From: Clostridium thailandense
GTDB taxonomy: Bacteria; Bacillota; Clostridia; Clostridiales; Clostridiaceae
DNA: 46,698 bases
Assembly: GCF_019207025.1 (NCBI RefSeq)
Contig: NZ_JAEEGC010000061.1
Coordinates: 1-46,698 of the forward strand
Direction: 5' to 3'
The position numbers and the translations under genes were made by a program. Of the stretch, positions 35,147 to 43,824 are shown piece by piece. The notes beneath the pieces were generated by a model. The model had not been told where the DNA came from and made no database searches. It saw only the letters and a list, made by a program, of their open reading frames with translations. The first letter of the stretch is position 1. Each line of letters opens with the position of its first letter.

Positions 35147-36316
35147 ATGAGTGACATGCAAAAGATTTATGACGAAAAAGTAAAAAGAATTGTAACAACA
35201 TCTAACCACCAGGAGCCAGATAGGGTACCTGTGCTGTCTATGTTTGGAACATGGGCAATTTCTTATGCTGGTGGTACTGTACAGGAAATGGCGGACAACC
35301 CTGAGAAGGAAATAGAATATTTCTGCAAACCACATGAAGACATATATTCAGATGCTACCTACACAGCTGGATTAGCATTTGATGCTAAAACTGCAGATAT
35401 TCTTGGAACAAAAAGTCATTTTATTTCTGATGATGGAACCACTGTACAGCACCATGAAACCTGTTTAATGGAGACAGAAGAATATCCTGAGCTTATAAGT
35501 GATCCTATGGGATATACCTTTAACAAGTTGATGCCTAGAAAATGTGCAAACTTGAACAAATCCAGTTCAGAAAATTATGAAACTTTAAAAAATCTTGTTG
35601 AGCATTGGAAAGTAAAGGGTGCTGCACAGGCAAAGCTTGTAAGTACATTAAAAGAAAAGCTTGGTGTGCCAGTAATCACAGGTAACTTTGTATATCCTCC
35701 AATGGATGCTATCTTTGATTATTACAGAGGCTTTAAAGGAACATCACTTGATATGAGACGAAATCAAAAGGAACTTCAGGAAGGAGTTGAAGCTTTGTTT
35801 GATTTTTGCAGCGGTCTTATGGGAATTACTCCAGAAACAAAAAGTGTACCTGAATTTCCATTCTATGCAACAATGATGCATATGCCAACCTTTATGAATC
35901 CAAAACAATTTGAGAAATTCTTCTGGCCGACTTATGAGAAAATGTGGAGGAAGGTGTATGAGTGTGGTGGAAAGCTAATCATATTTTTGGAAGGCAACTG
36001 GGAAAATAAGTACGAATTTTTAAACAGTTTTCCTAAAAATTTTGCACTCGGAATTCTTGAAGGCGATGATGTATTTAAAGCTAAAAAGTTGATTGGTGAC
36101 AATATGACAATTGTAGGAGGCATGCCTATGGATCTTCTAAGAGTTGGCACCAAAGAAAAGTGTATCGATTATGCAAAAAAAGTCGTAGATGAATGTGCAC
36201 CTGGAGGTGGATATATATTTGCATCAACTAGGGAGATGCTTTCTAAGGGAGATGTAAACGTTGAAAACTTGAAGGCTGTCAATCAGTTTGTACATGAATA
36301 CGGAATATATAAATAG
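35147..36316 (+). CDS. UroD-fold methyltransferase (MT-I-like), module 3
   Basis: This 389-residue uroporphyrinogen-decarboxylase-superfamily protein is probably the substrate:corrinoid methyltransferase of a third demethylase. It begins with a T-T-S-N-H-Q-E-P-D-R-V-P segment typical of the superfamily and ends in G-G-G-Y-I-F-A-S-T. Unlike modules 1 and 2 it lacks the His-x-Cys...Cys zinc ligands: the corresponding strand reads L-I-I-F-L-E-G-N-W, so metal use, if any, must differ. AAGGATGG precedes ATG 35147. The TetR and catabolite control, and the absence of sugar genes around it, suggest a different substrate class (aromatic methyl ether or quaternary amine are options). Substrate unknown. 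Confidence 0.82.
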   Translation: MSDMQKIYDEKVKRIVTTSNHQEPDRVPVLSMFGTWAISYAGGTVQEMADNPEKEIEYFCKPHEDIYSDATYTAGLAFDAKTADILGTKSHFISDDGTTVQHHETCLMETEEYPELISDPMGYTFNKLMPRKCANLNKSSSENYETLKNLVEHWKVKGAAQAKLVSTLKEKLGVPVITGNFVYPPMDAIFDYYRGFKGTSLDMRRNQKELQEGVEALFDFCSGLMGITPETKSVPEFPFYATMMHMPTFMNPKQFEKFFWPTYEKMWRKVYECGGKLIIFLEGNWENKYEFLNSFPKNFALGILEGDDVFKAKKLIGDNMTIVGGMPMDLLRVGTKEKCIDYAKKVVDECAPGGGYIFASTREMLSKGDVNVENLKAVNQFVHEYGIYK

Positions 36317-36327
36317 GAGGATGAAAA

Positions 36328-36456
36328 ATGGAAAAGGATAAAACTATTTTGGAACTTCTTGATAAACTGGAAAAGGAAGAGCTAGATTTTCTTCCTGATG
36401 AAAATGCAAAAAAAGCTTTTATGGCCTTAATAAAATTTATGATTGTGGCAATTTAA
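36328..36456 (+). CDS. Small protein, 42 residues, unknown
   Basis: A short ORF begins with ATG 36328 behind an excellent AGGAGG site, 11 bases after the UroD-fold gene, and ends at TAA 36454-36456. The protein is charged and probably helical (E-L-L-D-K-L-E-K-E-E-L-D-F-L) with a hydrophobic end (A-L-I-K-F-M-I-V-A-I). I do not recognise it. It could be a real small subunit of the demethylase or the remains of a longer gene. Confidence 0.5.
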   Translation: MEKDKTILELLDKLEKEELDFLPDENAKKAFMALIKFMIVAI

Positions 36457-36567
36457 TATTGAGTAGATACAAAGTCTAAATCTTTAGAACAGCAGTAGGG
36501 TAAATGAAAGAACATAAATATTCATTAATAATAAGGCATTTAAAGTATGGAGAGGAAGGTTGTTAAA

Positions 36568-37203
36568 ATGTTAGATACTGAAAAAATTGTACAAGCAATG
36601 GGGGACTTAGAAGAAGATGATCTAAAGGAAATGCTAAAGGAACTTATGGCAGATGGAGGAAATGAGGCAATGGCTGCAATGGAAGCTATGCAAAAGGGCA
36701 TGGACATTGTTGGTGAGCGCTTTGAGAGTGGGGAATATTTTGTTGGTGATTTAATTTTTGCTGGAGAAGTTATGACTGATGCTATGGAGATAATTAAGCC
36801 TGCACTGGCTAAAAACAGCGATTCTTCTTTAGGAAAGTTAATTATATGCACCGTTAAGGATGATCTTCATGACATTGGCAAGAATATTGTAAAGAGCATT
36901 CTAGAAGCAGGAGGATTAGAGGTTGTTGACCTTGGTATCGATACTCCTTATGATAAAATCATTGCTACTGCAAAAGAACAGAATATTAATATTATAGTAC
37001 TTTCGGGTGTCTTGACCTTGGCGCTAGATTCTATGAAGGCAACTGTTGAAGCATTTAAGAACGCAGGTATCCGTAATAATGTTAAGATTCTTGTTGGTGG
37101 TAATCCTGTAAGTGAAGTAAATTGTGCGGACATTGGTGCTGATGAATGGGCTCATTCTCCACAGAAAACTTTAAATGTTTGTAAAGGATGGGCTCAAGCA
37201 TGA
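36568..37203 (+). CDS. Corrinoid protein of demethylase module 3
   Basis: This 211-residue B12 carrier has a helical cap (about 1-88, with M-Q-K-G-M-D-I-V-G-E-R-F and A-G-E-V-M-T-D-A-M) and a Rossmann domain with D-L-H-D-I-G-K-N, in which His101 ligates cobalt. V-L-S-G-V-L-T-L-A and G-G-N-P-V follow. The start ATG 36568 lies behind GAGGAAGG; ATG 36547 precedes that site. It is clearly diverged from the two sugar-linked corrinoid proteins, so it likely pairs only with the UroD-fold protein at 35147. It overlaps the next gene by 4 bases. Confidence 0.94.
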   Translation: MLDTEKIVQAMGDLEEDDLKEMLKELMADGGNEAMAAMEAMQKGMDIVGERFESGEYFVGDLIFAGEVMTDAMEIIKPALAKNSDSSLGKLIICTVKDDLHDIGKNIVKSILEAGGLEVVDLGIDTPYDKIIATAKEQNINIIVLSGVLTLALDSMKATVEAFKNAGIRNNVKILVGGNPVSEVNCADIGADEWAHSPQKTLNVCKGWAQA

Positions 37204-38009
37204 TCATCATAGGAGAAAAAATTAATGGTGCTATTCCAGTAGTTGCAGAAGCAATTAAGAATCGTGATGCAGAATTTATAAAAGCACGTGCTCTTGACCA
37301 GATACAAGCAGGTGCTGACTATCTAGATGTATGTGCAGGTACAGCACCAGAAGAAGAATATGATGCTTTGTGCTGGCTAATTGATACCGTGCAGGAAGTA
37401 GCTGCAAAACCTATCTGTATCGATAGTCCAAACCCTCATATGTTAGTAAAGGTATTTCCAAAGTTGAAGGAGCCAGGATTGATTAATTCTATTTCTCTTG
37501 AAGGGGATAAGTGTGATGTGTTACTGCCACTTCTTAAGGAAAATCCTGAGTGGGGAGTCGTTGCTCTATGTTGTGACCAGAGTGGTATTGCAAATGAAGC
37601 AGATAAAAAAGTGAAGATTGCCTTTGAATTAATTGAAAAAGCTGCAGAATATGGGATTGAGCCTGGTAGAATCCATATAGATCCTCTTGTATTAGCTTTA
37701 TCTGCAGTTAACGATTCGGCAGTGAATTTTTTTGAGGCCATTAGACAGATTAAGAGTAAATATCCTACAGTTAAGGTGACTGCTGCACTATCTAATATTT
37801 CCTATGGGTTACCAGTACGTAAATTGGTAAATATGAATTTTCTCACCTTAGCTATAGAAGCAGGTTTAGATTCTATTATTGCAGATCCACTTAATAGGGA
37901 TGTTATCGGTGCAATTTTTGCAACTGAAGCACTTTTAGGACGAGACCATTGTTGTCGTAAATATAGCAATGCTTATCGAAAAGGCAAAATTGGTCCTGTA
38001 AAAGTATAA
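37200..38009 (+). CDS. Methyltetrahydrofolate:corrinoid methyltransferase (AcsE/MtvA-like), module 3
   Basis: This 269-residue pterin-binding TIM barrel is homologous to the one at 11830. Visible are the start I-I-I-G-E-K-I-N-G-A, G-A-D-Y-L-D-V-C-A-G, C-I-D-S-P-N-P, I-N-S-I-S-L-E-G, I-D-P-L-V and A-L-S-N-I-S-Y-G-L-P. ATG 37200 overlaps the stop of the corrinoid-protein gene as ATGA, which implies translational coupling and a fixed ratio of the two proteins; an in-frame ATG at 37188 is rejected. It moves the methyl group to THF. Confidence 0.92.
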   Translation: MIIIGEKINGAIPVVAEAIKNRDAEFIKARALDQIQAGADYLDVCAGTAPEEEYDALCWLIDTVQEVAAKPICIDSPNPHMLVKVFPKLKEPGLINSISLEGDKCDVLLPLLKENPEWGVVALCCDQSGIANEADKKVKIAFELIEKAAEYGIEPGRIHIDPLVLALSAVNDSAVNFFEAIRQIKSKYPTVKVTAALSNISYGLPVRKLVNMNFLTLAIEAGLDSIIADPLNRDVIGAIFATEALLGRDHCCRKYSNAYRKGKIGPVKV

Positions 38010-38072
38010 TATTAAGCTTTAAAGTATATATTTAAAACTATTGGTAGTGTTTAGAAAATATAAATATGTTTC

Positions 38073-38157
38073 TAGAGGACAATTGACAGAGTACAGAGGA
38101 CAGTGAAGGTAACTTTTCTTCTTTCATTGTCTTCTGTCAATTGTCTTTTGTCCTCTA
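38073..38157. repeat. Palindromic element with GGACAATTGACAGA-type ends, copy 2 (compact)
   Basis: The left arm carries GAGGACAATTGACAGAGTAC and the right arm carries TTCTGTCAATTGTCTTTTGT, near reverse complements around a short loop. It is the compact form of the 228-base element at 22496. It lies inside the third demethylase gene run, between the methyltransferase and DUF1638 genes, so it is transcribed as a hairpin and may partly terminate. Confidence 0.78.
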
Positions 38158-38215
38158 AAAACATTTAACTTGTGTTAATTGTTGCTAATAAATATTGGAT
38201 TTAGGGAGTGAAAGT

Positions 38216-38860
38216 ATGGAAAAGGTAATCTTGGCTTGCCGTACTATTGAGCCAGAAGTTAAGCTAGCAATGGAAAAAACTTGTGTACAGTATCCAGTGT
38301 ATTGGGTAGAGTCTGGACTTCATAATGTTCCACAAAAGTTACATGATGCTCTGGAAGAGAATTTAAAGGCATTACCTGAAAATACAACTGTCCTCATGGC
38401 ATTTGGATTTTGTGGAAATACCGTTTTAGGGTTACACACTGGCAGTCATTGTGTAATAATTCCTAAAGCTGACGACTGCATTACCTTGATACTTGGTTCT
38501 GCAGAACGGAGAAAAAATATGGAAGGAGAAAAAGGCACTTATTTCCTAACCCCTAGCTGGTTAAAAGATGAGGCTAACATTTGGAATGAATACAAGCATG
38601 CTTTGAATAAATATGGAGAAAAACGTGCTAAACGTATTATGCAGGTTATGTTTAAAAACTATGAAAGGATTATGGCCATTGAAACTGGTACTTATGACGC
38701 TGCAGCTTTCTTTGAAATTTGTAAAAAGGTTTCTGCAGATTTGGAACTTAAGCCAGAAGCTTGCAGCGGAACAACAGCATGGTTAGAAAAATTATTGACT
38801 GGCCCATATGACGAAAATTTCCTGATAAGTGAGCCAAATAGTGTGATTAGAATTTTGTAA
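38216..38860 (+). CDS. DUF1638 protein linked to corrinoid methyltransferases
   Basis: This 214-residue DUF1638 protein belongs to a family often found beside corrinoid methyltransferase genes in acetogens and methanogens. V-I-L-A-C-R-T-I-E-P-E near the start, F-G-F-C-G-N (about residue 65) and a P-K-A-D-D-C-I pair of acidic residues and Cys could bind a metal or cofactor. Function is unknown. The start ATG 38216 follows AGGGAG. Its position after UroD, corrinoid and methyl-THF methyltransferase genes supports a role in the same demethylase. Confidence 0.85.
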   Translation: MEKVILACRTIEPEVKLAMEKTCVQYPVYWVESGLHNVPQKLHDALEENLKALPENTTVLMAFGFCGNTVLGLHTGSHCVIIPKADDCITLILGSAERRKNMEGEKGTYFLTPSWLKDEANIWNEYKHALNKYGEKRAKRIMQVMFKNYERIMAIETGTYDAAAFFEICKKVSADLELKPEACSGTTAWLEKLLTGPYDENFLISEPNSVIRIL

Positions 38861-38888
38861 AATAGCCATAATAATTATTTTTGTAGTA

Positions 38889-38917
38889 TTGACAAAAGTA
38901 ATTATTATTCGTAGAAT
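38889..38917 (+). promoter_or_regulatory. Promoter of the first Rrf2 gene
   Basis: A perfect TTGACA (38889-38894), a 17-base spacer and TAGAAT (38912-38917) form a strong vegetative promoter 45 bases before the TTG start. The leader contains TCTGTAATAT, also found at the palindrome before the SAM methyltransferase gene. Confidence 0.8.
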
Positions 38918-38962
38918 TATAGATAAATAGACTCTGTAATATCTATTGAAGGAGAGGATAAT

Positions 38963-39373
38963 TTGAAATATTCGAAAGCAACAAATTATGCACTACACAC
39001 CGTTTCCTACATGATTGCACATGATAAGACTGATAACTTGGGTTTACAAAGACTAGCAAGCCATTTCAAAATATCTGCCACCTATCTTTCAAAGATTTTA
39101 ACGCAGTTGGTAAAGGCAGGCTTAATTCAGTCAACTCCTGGTGTAAAGGGTGGTTATATTTTACGTAAAAAGAAAGAGGACATCTCATTTATGGATGTGA
39201 TCAGGGCAACTGAAGGCGCTGGAGCACTATTTAACTGTGAACTCCATGAAGGAGAAGATGAGTGTAGTATTTTCAAAGTAATGAAAGAAGCAGAAATTGT
39301 GATGGAAACATATCTGCAGAATAAAAAGCTTTATGAATTAGTCCAAAATACAAAAATCAATGAAATGGGTTAG
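38963..39373 (+). CDS. Rrf2 family transcriptional regulator, copy 1
   Basis: This 136-residue winged-helix regulator has the Rrf2 pattern Y-A-L-H-T-V-S-Y-M, S-A-T-Y-L-S-K-I-L-T-Q-L-V-K-A-G-L and G-V-K-G-G-Y. Only two Cys (F-N-C-E and D-E-C-S) remain in the region where IscR-type members have three cluster ligands, so iron-sulphur binding is uncertain. Start is TTG 38963 after GGAGAGG. It precedes a SAM methyltransferase gene and may regulate it and itself. Confidence 0.9.
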   Translation: MKYSKATNYALHTVSYMIAHDKTDNLGLQRLASHFKISATYLSKILTQLVKAGLIQSTPGVKGGYILRKKKEDISFMDVIRATEGAGALFNCELHEGEDECSIFKVMKEAEIVMETYLQNKKLYELVQNTKINEMG

Positions 39374-39454
39374 TCACACTGAAAAAATTTTGCAATACAA
39401 CTTTTTAGTTCGACAGTCCAATCAAATCTTATTATATAGTTTTTTGTATTTTAA

Positions 39455-39477
39455 TTACAGATATTAAATATCTGTAA
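39455..39477. promoter_or_regulatory. Perfect palindrome before the SAM methyltransferase gene
   Basis: TTACAGATATT and AATATCTGTAA are 11-base perfect reverse complements around one central A. It lies 33 bases before ATG 39511, where an operator would overlap or follow the promoter. The Rrf2 protein encoded just upstream is the obvious candidate to bind it. Confidence 0.6.
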
Positions 39478-39510
39478 TATATGTATTAAATAGAAAAGGA
39501 GAGATATATT

Positions 39511-40137
39511 ATGACAGAATTTTGGGAATCAAGTTTTGTAGAAAAACAAATGATGTGGGGACTTGAACCTGCAGACTCCGCAATCTTGGCAAAAGATTTT
39601 TTCCTTGAGAAGGAAGTTAAGGAATTATTAATTCCGGGTATTGGGTACGGCAGAAATGCAAAGGTGTTTCTAGATAATGGAATCAATGTAACAGGTATTG
39701 AGATATCAAAAACAGCCATTGATTTGGCAAGACAAAACGGGCTTAAGATTCCTATATATCATGGTTCAGTAACTGATATGCCTTTTGATAATAAACTTTA
39801 TGATGGCATATTTTGCTTTGCACTTATTCATTTGTTGGATGATAAAGAAAGGAAAAAATTAATTAAAGATTGCTATAATCAGCTAAAACCTAAAGGATAT
39901 ATGATTTTTACAGCTATTTCGAAGAAGACCCCAATGTTTGGAAAAGGAAAAGAATTGAGCAAAGATAGATTTCAGACAAAAGAAGGAGCAAAATTGTTTT
40001 TTTATGATACTGATTCATTAAAACAAGAATTTGGGAATTATGGTTTAGAAGAATTTTCGGAAATTGATGAGCCTAGTAAAGATAAGAAAAATAAACCCCT
40101 GTTGAAATTTACAATTATAAAATGTAAAAAAGAATAA
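39511..40137 (+). CDS. Class I SAM-dependent methyltransferase
   Basis: This 208-residue Rossmann methyltransferase has motif I L-I-P-G-I-G-Y-G-R-N (about 45-54, a tellurite-resistance TehB/thiopurine-like variant), motif II acidic end G-I-E-I-S, and H-G-S-V-T-D-M-P-F as motif III, with F-A-L-I-H-L-L after it. AAAGGAGAG precedes ATG 39511. The substrate is unknown. It is not corrinoid dependent and I see no direct link to the demethylases. Confidence 0.85.
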   Translation: MTEFWESSFVEKQMMWGLEPADSAILAKDFFLEKEVKELLIPGIGYGRNAKVFLDNGINVTGIEISKTAIDLARQNGLKIPIYHGSVTDMPFDNKLYDGIFCFALIHLLDDKERKKLIKDCYNQLKPKGYMIFTAISKKTPMFGKGKELSKDRFQTKEGAKLFFYDTDSLKQEFGNYGLEEFSEIDEPSKDKKNKPLLKFTIIKCKKE

Positions 40138-40299
40138 TTACTAAATGTACAAAAAATTAAGACATTTCAAAAAAATATCATAATATATTAAACAGTTTGT
40201 CAATTATTGTAAATGAGAAATGGAAATTTATGAAATATCATGGTAAGATAATATATATATAACACAAATGAAAATGATTACGGTTTGGGGGGTATTATC

Positions 40300-43200
40300 A
40301 TGGAACTTTATAATTCCTTAGACGATATTGATGAACAGGTATCTATAGTGGTAACCAATGATATTGTTACAGAAGTCAGTCAGTCATTTGCCGATATGAC
40401 TGAATATTCTATTAATGAGCTTTTAAACAAAACTATTACAAAAATATTTAGAACGTTAAGAGTCGGTCCTGACTTCAATACTGAAAATATTAATAAACAG
40501 GTGGACTATTTTATATTTACAAAATCCCTTGAAGTCAGATTTGTTTATATTAAGGTAGTAGAAGATATGGGCAGACAAATGTATTTTTTTGAGGAAAAGC
40601 CTAATTCAAGGCTTGAAAGTAAACTATTTGCTATTAATAAGCTTCTGTCAGATGGTCACGTGGGTATAGGTATCTATACTTCTCCTGACTTGACTCTTAT
40701 TAAAGCAAATCAGTGTTATTTAGATGTATTTGATGAACCATATAATAGAAAAGAGGTTGCTATAGGTAATACTTTATATAAACTAGTTAACTGGAATGAT
40801 AACAACACTTGGGGACGAGATATATGGGAGAATATAATAAAGAGCGGTGAAATCTTTTATGGTAAGGAGATAAAAGGGTTAACTGGAAAGTGGAAAAATA
40901 TATATAATGACAATACTATTATACCTATTATTGAAAATGGTGAAGTAAAATTAGTAATATCAATATTCGAAAATGTAACCGAGAAAGTTTTATCAAGAAA
41001 AAAAGTGGAAGAACAGAAAAAGATAATAGAACGGCAGAAAAAACTACTTGAATTAGAAATATCGGATACCAAACTTTTGCAAAGTGTAAGCATGGAGCTT
41101 TTTCGCGAAGATAATATTAAGATATTGTATGAGAAAATCATTGATGCAGCAATGCAAATTATGCATTCACAATATGCGACTATACAGATCGTATATCCTG
41201 GACATGGTAATAGCAGTGATAAACTTCAAATGTTAGCCTATCGTGGATTTGAACTAGAGGCTGTAAAACTGTGGGAATGGTTGGATGTTAAATCTGCACG
41301 CACTACTGGCTGTGAGACTTTGAGAGCAGGTTATCGTATCATCGTACCTAATGTGAAGGAGTGCGAATTCATGCAGAATACAGAAGACCTTGATGTATAT
41401 CTGAAAATAGGAATTAATTCCATACAGTCCACACCCTTGTGCTCACGAAATGGCAGAATTATAGGGGTGTTATCTAACCATTGGAAAGAAGCTCATAAGC
41501 CTTCAGGACGTGAATTAAGGCTTTTAGATGTGCTAGCAAGGCAGGCAGCTGACCTAATCGAGCAAAGGCAGGCTGAAGAAAAGTTACGTGAGAGTGAAGA
41601 GAAGTACCGTGCACTATTTGAACATATGAACAAAGGCTTCTTTCTTGCTGAAATTATTTGTGATGAATCAGGAAAACCAATAGATTATCTTCATTTAGCA
41701 GCTAATGCTGCCCTTGATACAGCTATTGGCCTAAAGCGTGAATTAATCGTTGGCAGGACAAGACGAGAGGTTCTGTTAACTCAAAGTCCATGGATTGATA
41801 TATTTGGTAAAGTAGCCATGACAGGCGAGGCAACTACCTTTGAAGGATACTCCGAAGGCCTAAAACGCCACTTATTAATTAAAGCTTTTTCACCTAAGCT
41901 GAAGCAGTTCGCCTGCCTTATTGAGGATATTACTAAACGTAAGAAAATGGAGGAAGAATTAACTAAACAAAATCAGATTATAAATGAACAAAAAGAACAG
42001 CTTCAGGCTATAATTGAAAATATGTCTGATGGATTATCCATTTTTGATAGTAATGATAAGTATATATTGTTTAATAAGGCTGCACGGCAAATGTTCTTTC
42101 CTTCTTATAGTTATATGGAAAAACCCTGTGATGGTTTTTATCAATCTGAAAATTTTGATGCAGAAGGCAATATAATACCACTTGAACATATTCCTGCTAA
42201 CAGAATTAAGCGTGGGGAAAAATTCACAGGTATGTATATGAATGTAAAGCTACCTGATAAAATATTGCATATTAGTGTAAGTGGAACTCCAATTTATGAT
42301 GCTAATAACAAATTGGCAATGGGAATATTATGCTCACGGGATATTTCTAAAATTATAGAATATGAAGAAAAGTTAAAACGGCAAAATGAACAGTTGCAAG
42401 TTATACTAGACAACATGCAGGAAGCTCTGTTTGTATTTGATAAGGATAGTAAATACATAATTATAAACAAAAAAGCTAAAGAATGTTTTTCAACTTCATT
42501 TGATAAAATAGGTGATAGCTATAAGATTGCTGAATTTTTTGATTTAGAAGGAAAGGAAATTCCTTTGGAAGATCATCCTAATTACCGTGTAAAGAATGGG
42601 GAAGTTGTAAAAGATAAGATTGTAGTCCTTAAATTAGATGGACAGAAGTTTTACGCCATTATAAGTGGAATACCAATCTTTGATGAAAAAGGAAACTTCC
42701 TTTATGGGGTTATCAGTGGTCGTAATATAACAGAATTTATGAAAAGTCAGCAAACTTTAAGGGAAACACAGGATAAATTACTTAAAGCAGAACGTGAAAA
42801 GAATGAGGCTCTTGAAAAAGCAATGGAAATGAAGGATGAGTTTTTATCTCTTATATCTCATGAGTTCAGGACGCCTCTTAATGTAATAAATACAGCCATC
42901 CAGACTTTAAATTTTGTATATGCAGAACAGATGACAGATAAAGTTAAAGAGTACATGCATACTATAAAACAGAATACTAACAGGCAATTAAGACTTGTAA
43001 ACAATCTTCTTGATATAATTCGTGCCAATTCAGGACGCATAAAGATAAATAAGAAAAATATTGATATAGTTTTTTTAACTAAAGCAATCACTGAATCTGT
43101 ATATCAGTATGCTTCTCATAAAGGAGTAAGTGTAACTTTTTTATCTACACTTACAAAGAAAATAATAGGAATTGATGATGAGAAATACGAGAGGATAATT

Positions 43201-43608
43201 CTAAATCTCTTATCAAATGCTATTAAGTTTACCTCAGAAGGCAAATCTATTGTTGTAAAACTGCGTTCTTTGAAAGGTAATATATGTGTTGAGGTAAAGG
43301 ATACTGGAATAGGGATACCACCTGGTAAGTTAGAGGTTGTCTTTGAGAGGTTTGGACAGGTTGATAGTTCATTATCAAGGCAGGCAGAGGGTACGGGTAT
43401 AGGTTTATCACTTGTCAAGAGATTTGTTGAAGCATTAGGTGGAAGCATATCTGTTAAGAGTAAAGTAGGTAAAGGTACAGCATTTACTATTCTACTTCCT
43501 AATGAGACTATAGTAGAGGAGCAAAATGAAAAGCCAATGATAGATTTGATGAGTGACAATCGCCTCGTACAAACTACACACATAGAGTTTTCTGATATTT
43601 ATCTATAA
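40300..43608 (+). CDS. Soluble multi-sensor histidine kinase (PAS/GAF)
   Basis: This is a kinase of about 1102 residues without membrane segments. Order: two PAS-like domains (about 5-110 and 115-235), a coiled coil, a GAF domain (about 260-420), then three PAS domains (about 425-545, 570-690, 695-815), each joined by a charged coiled coil, then HisKA with the phospho-His in S-L-I-S-H-E-F-R-T-P-L-N and a HATPase domain with N-L-L-S-N-A-I-K-F-T, D-T-G-I-G-I-P and G-T-G-I-G-L-S-L. ATG 40300 follows GGGGGG; a TTG at 40285 is rejected. No response regulator is adjacent, so it is an orphan. Cytoplasmic PAS/GAF stacks often sense redox state or small ligands. Confidence 0.92.
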   Translation: MELYNSLDDIDEQVSIVVTNDIVTEVSQSFADMTEYSINELLNKTITKIFRTLRVGPDFNTENINKQVDYFIFTKSLEVRFVYIKVVEDMGRQMYFFEEKPNSRLESKLFAINKLLSDGHVGIGIYTSPDLTLIKANQCYLDVFDEPYNRKEVAIGNTLYKLVNWNDNNTWGRDIWENIIKSGEIFYGKEIKGLTGKWKNIYNDNTIIPIIENGEVKLVISIFENVTEKVLSRKKVEEQKKIIERQKKLLELEISDTKLLQSVSMELFREDNIKILYEKIIDAAMQIMHSQYATIQIVYPGHGNSSDKLQMLAYRGFELEAVKLWEWLDVKSARTTGCETLRAGYRIIVPNVKECEFMQNTEDLDVYLKIGINSIQSTPLCSRNGRIIGVLSNHWKEAHKPSGRELRLLDVLARQAADLIEQRQAEEKLRESEEKYRALFEHMNKGFFLAEIICDESGKPIDYLHLAANAALDTAIGLKRELIVGRTRREVLLTQSPWIDIFGKVAMTGEATTFEGYSEGLKRHLLIKAFSPKLKQFACLIEDITKRKKMEEELTKQNQIINEQKEQLQAIIENMSDGLSIFDSNDKYILFNKAARQMFFPSYSYMEKPCDGFYQSENFDAEGNIIPLEHIPANRIKRGEKFTGMYMNVKLPDKILHISVSGTPIYDANNKLAMGILCSRDISKIIEYEEKLKRQNEQLQVILDNMQEALFVFDKDSKYIIINKKAKECFSTSFDKIGDSYKIAEFFDLEGKEIPLEDHPNYRVKNGEVVKDKIVVLKLDGQKFYAIISGIPIFDEKGNFLYGVISGRNITEFMKSQQTLRETQDKLLKAEREKNEALEKAMEMKDEFLSLISHEFRTPLNVINTAIQTLNFVYAEQMTDKVKEYMHTIKQNTNRQLRLVNNLLDIIRANSGRIKINKKNIDIVFLTKAITESVYQYASHKGVSVTFLSTLTKKIIGIDDEKYERIILNLLSNAIKFTSEGKSIVVKLRSLKGNICVEVKDTGIGIPPGKLEVVFERFGQVDSSLSRQAEGTGIGLSLVKRFVEALGGSISVKSKVGKGTAFTILLPNETIVEEQNEKPMIDLMSDNRLVQTTHIEFSDIYL

Positions 43609-43694
43609 TAAAATATAAAATTGATTGTTATACATTTTTATGCCTACCTTTTTCGTTTTGAAGTAGATATATAAAGTGTTAGTTTATATAAAAA

Positions 43695-43724
43695 ATAAGG
43701 TCTAGGATTAGTTCTAGACCTTAT
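43695..43724. terminator. Terminator between histidine kinase and PNPOx-like operon
   Basis: ATAAGGTCTAG (43695-43705) pairs perfectly with CTAGACCTTAT (43714-43724). The minus strand continues TTTTTTAT, so it mainly ends transcription of the minus-strand genes. It may also act on the kinase transcript. Confidence 0.8.
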
Positions 43725-43749
43725 AAAAACTAGTTTAAGAAGAGATAAT

Positions 43750-43800
43750 TTAGAAAATTCCACAACCTATACAATCTGATTTGTTGATTTTTCTTGGCAT
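43750..43800 (-). pseudogene. Truncated 4Fe-4S ferredoxin start (16 codons)
   Basis: A short minus-strand ORF starts at ATG 43800 with a good AAGGAG site and reads M-P-R-K-I-N-K-S-D-C-I-G-C-G-I-F, then stop. This matches the first cysteine motif (C-x2-C) of small bacterial ferredoxins, which normally continue for 40 or more residues with C-x3-C-P. Here the third Cys is missing and the frame closes. It is probably the remnant of a ferredoxin gene cotranscribed with the flavoprotein gene at 43825. Confidence 0.65.
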
Positions 43801-43824
43801 TATTTTCTCCTTACATTTAAAAGA

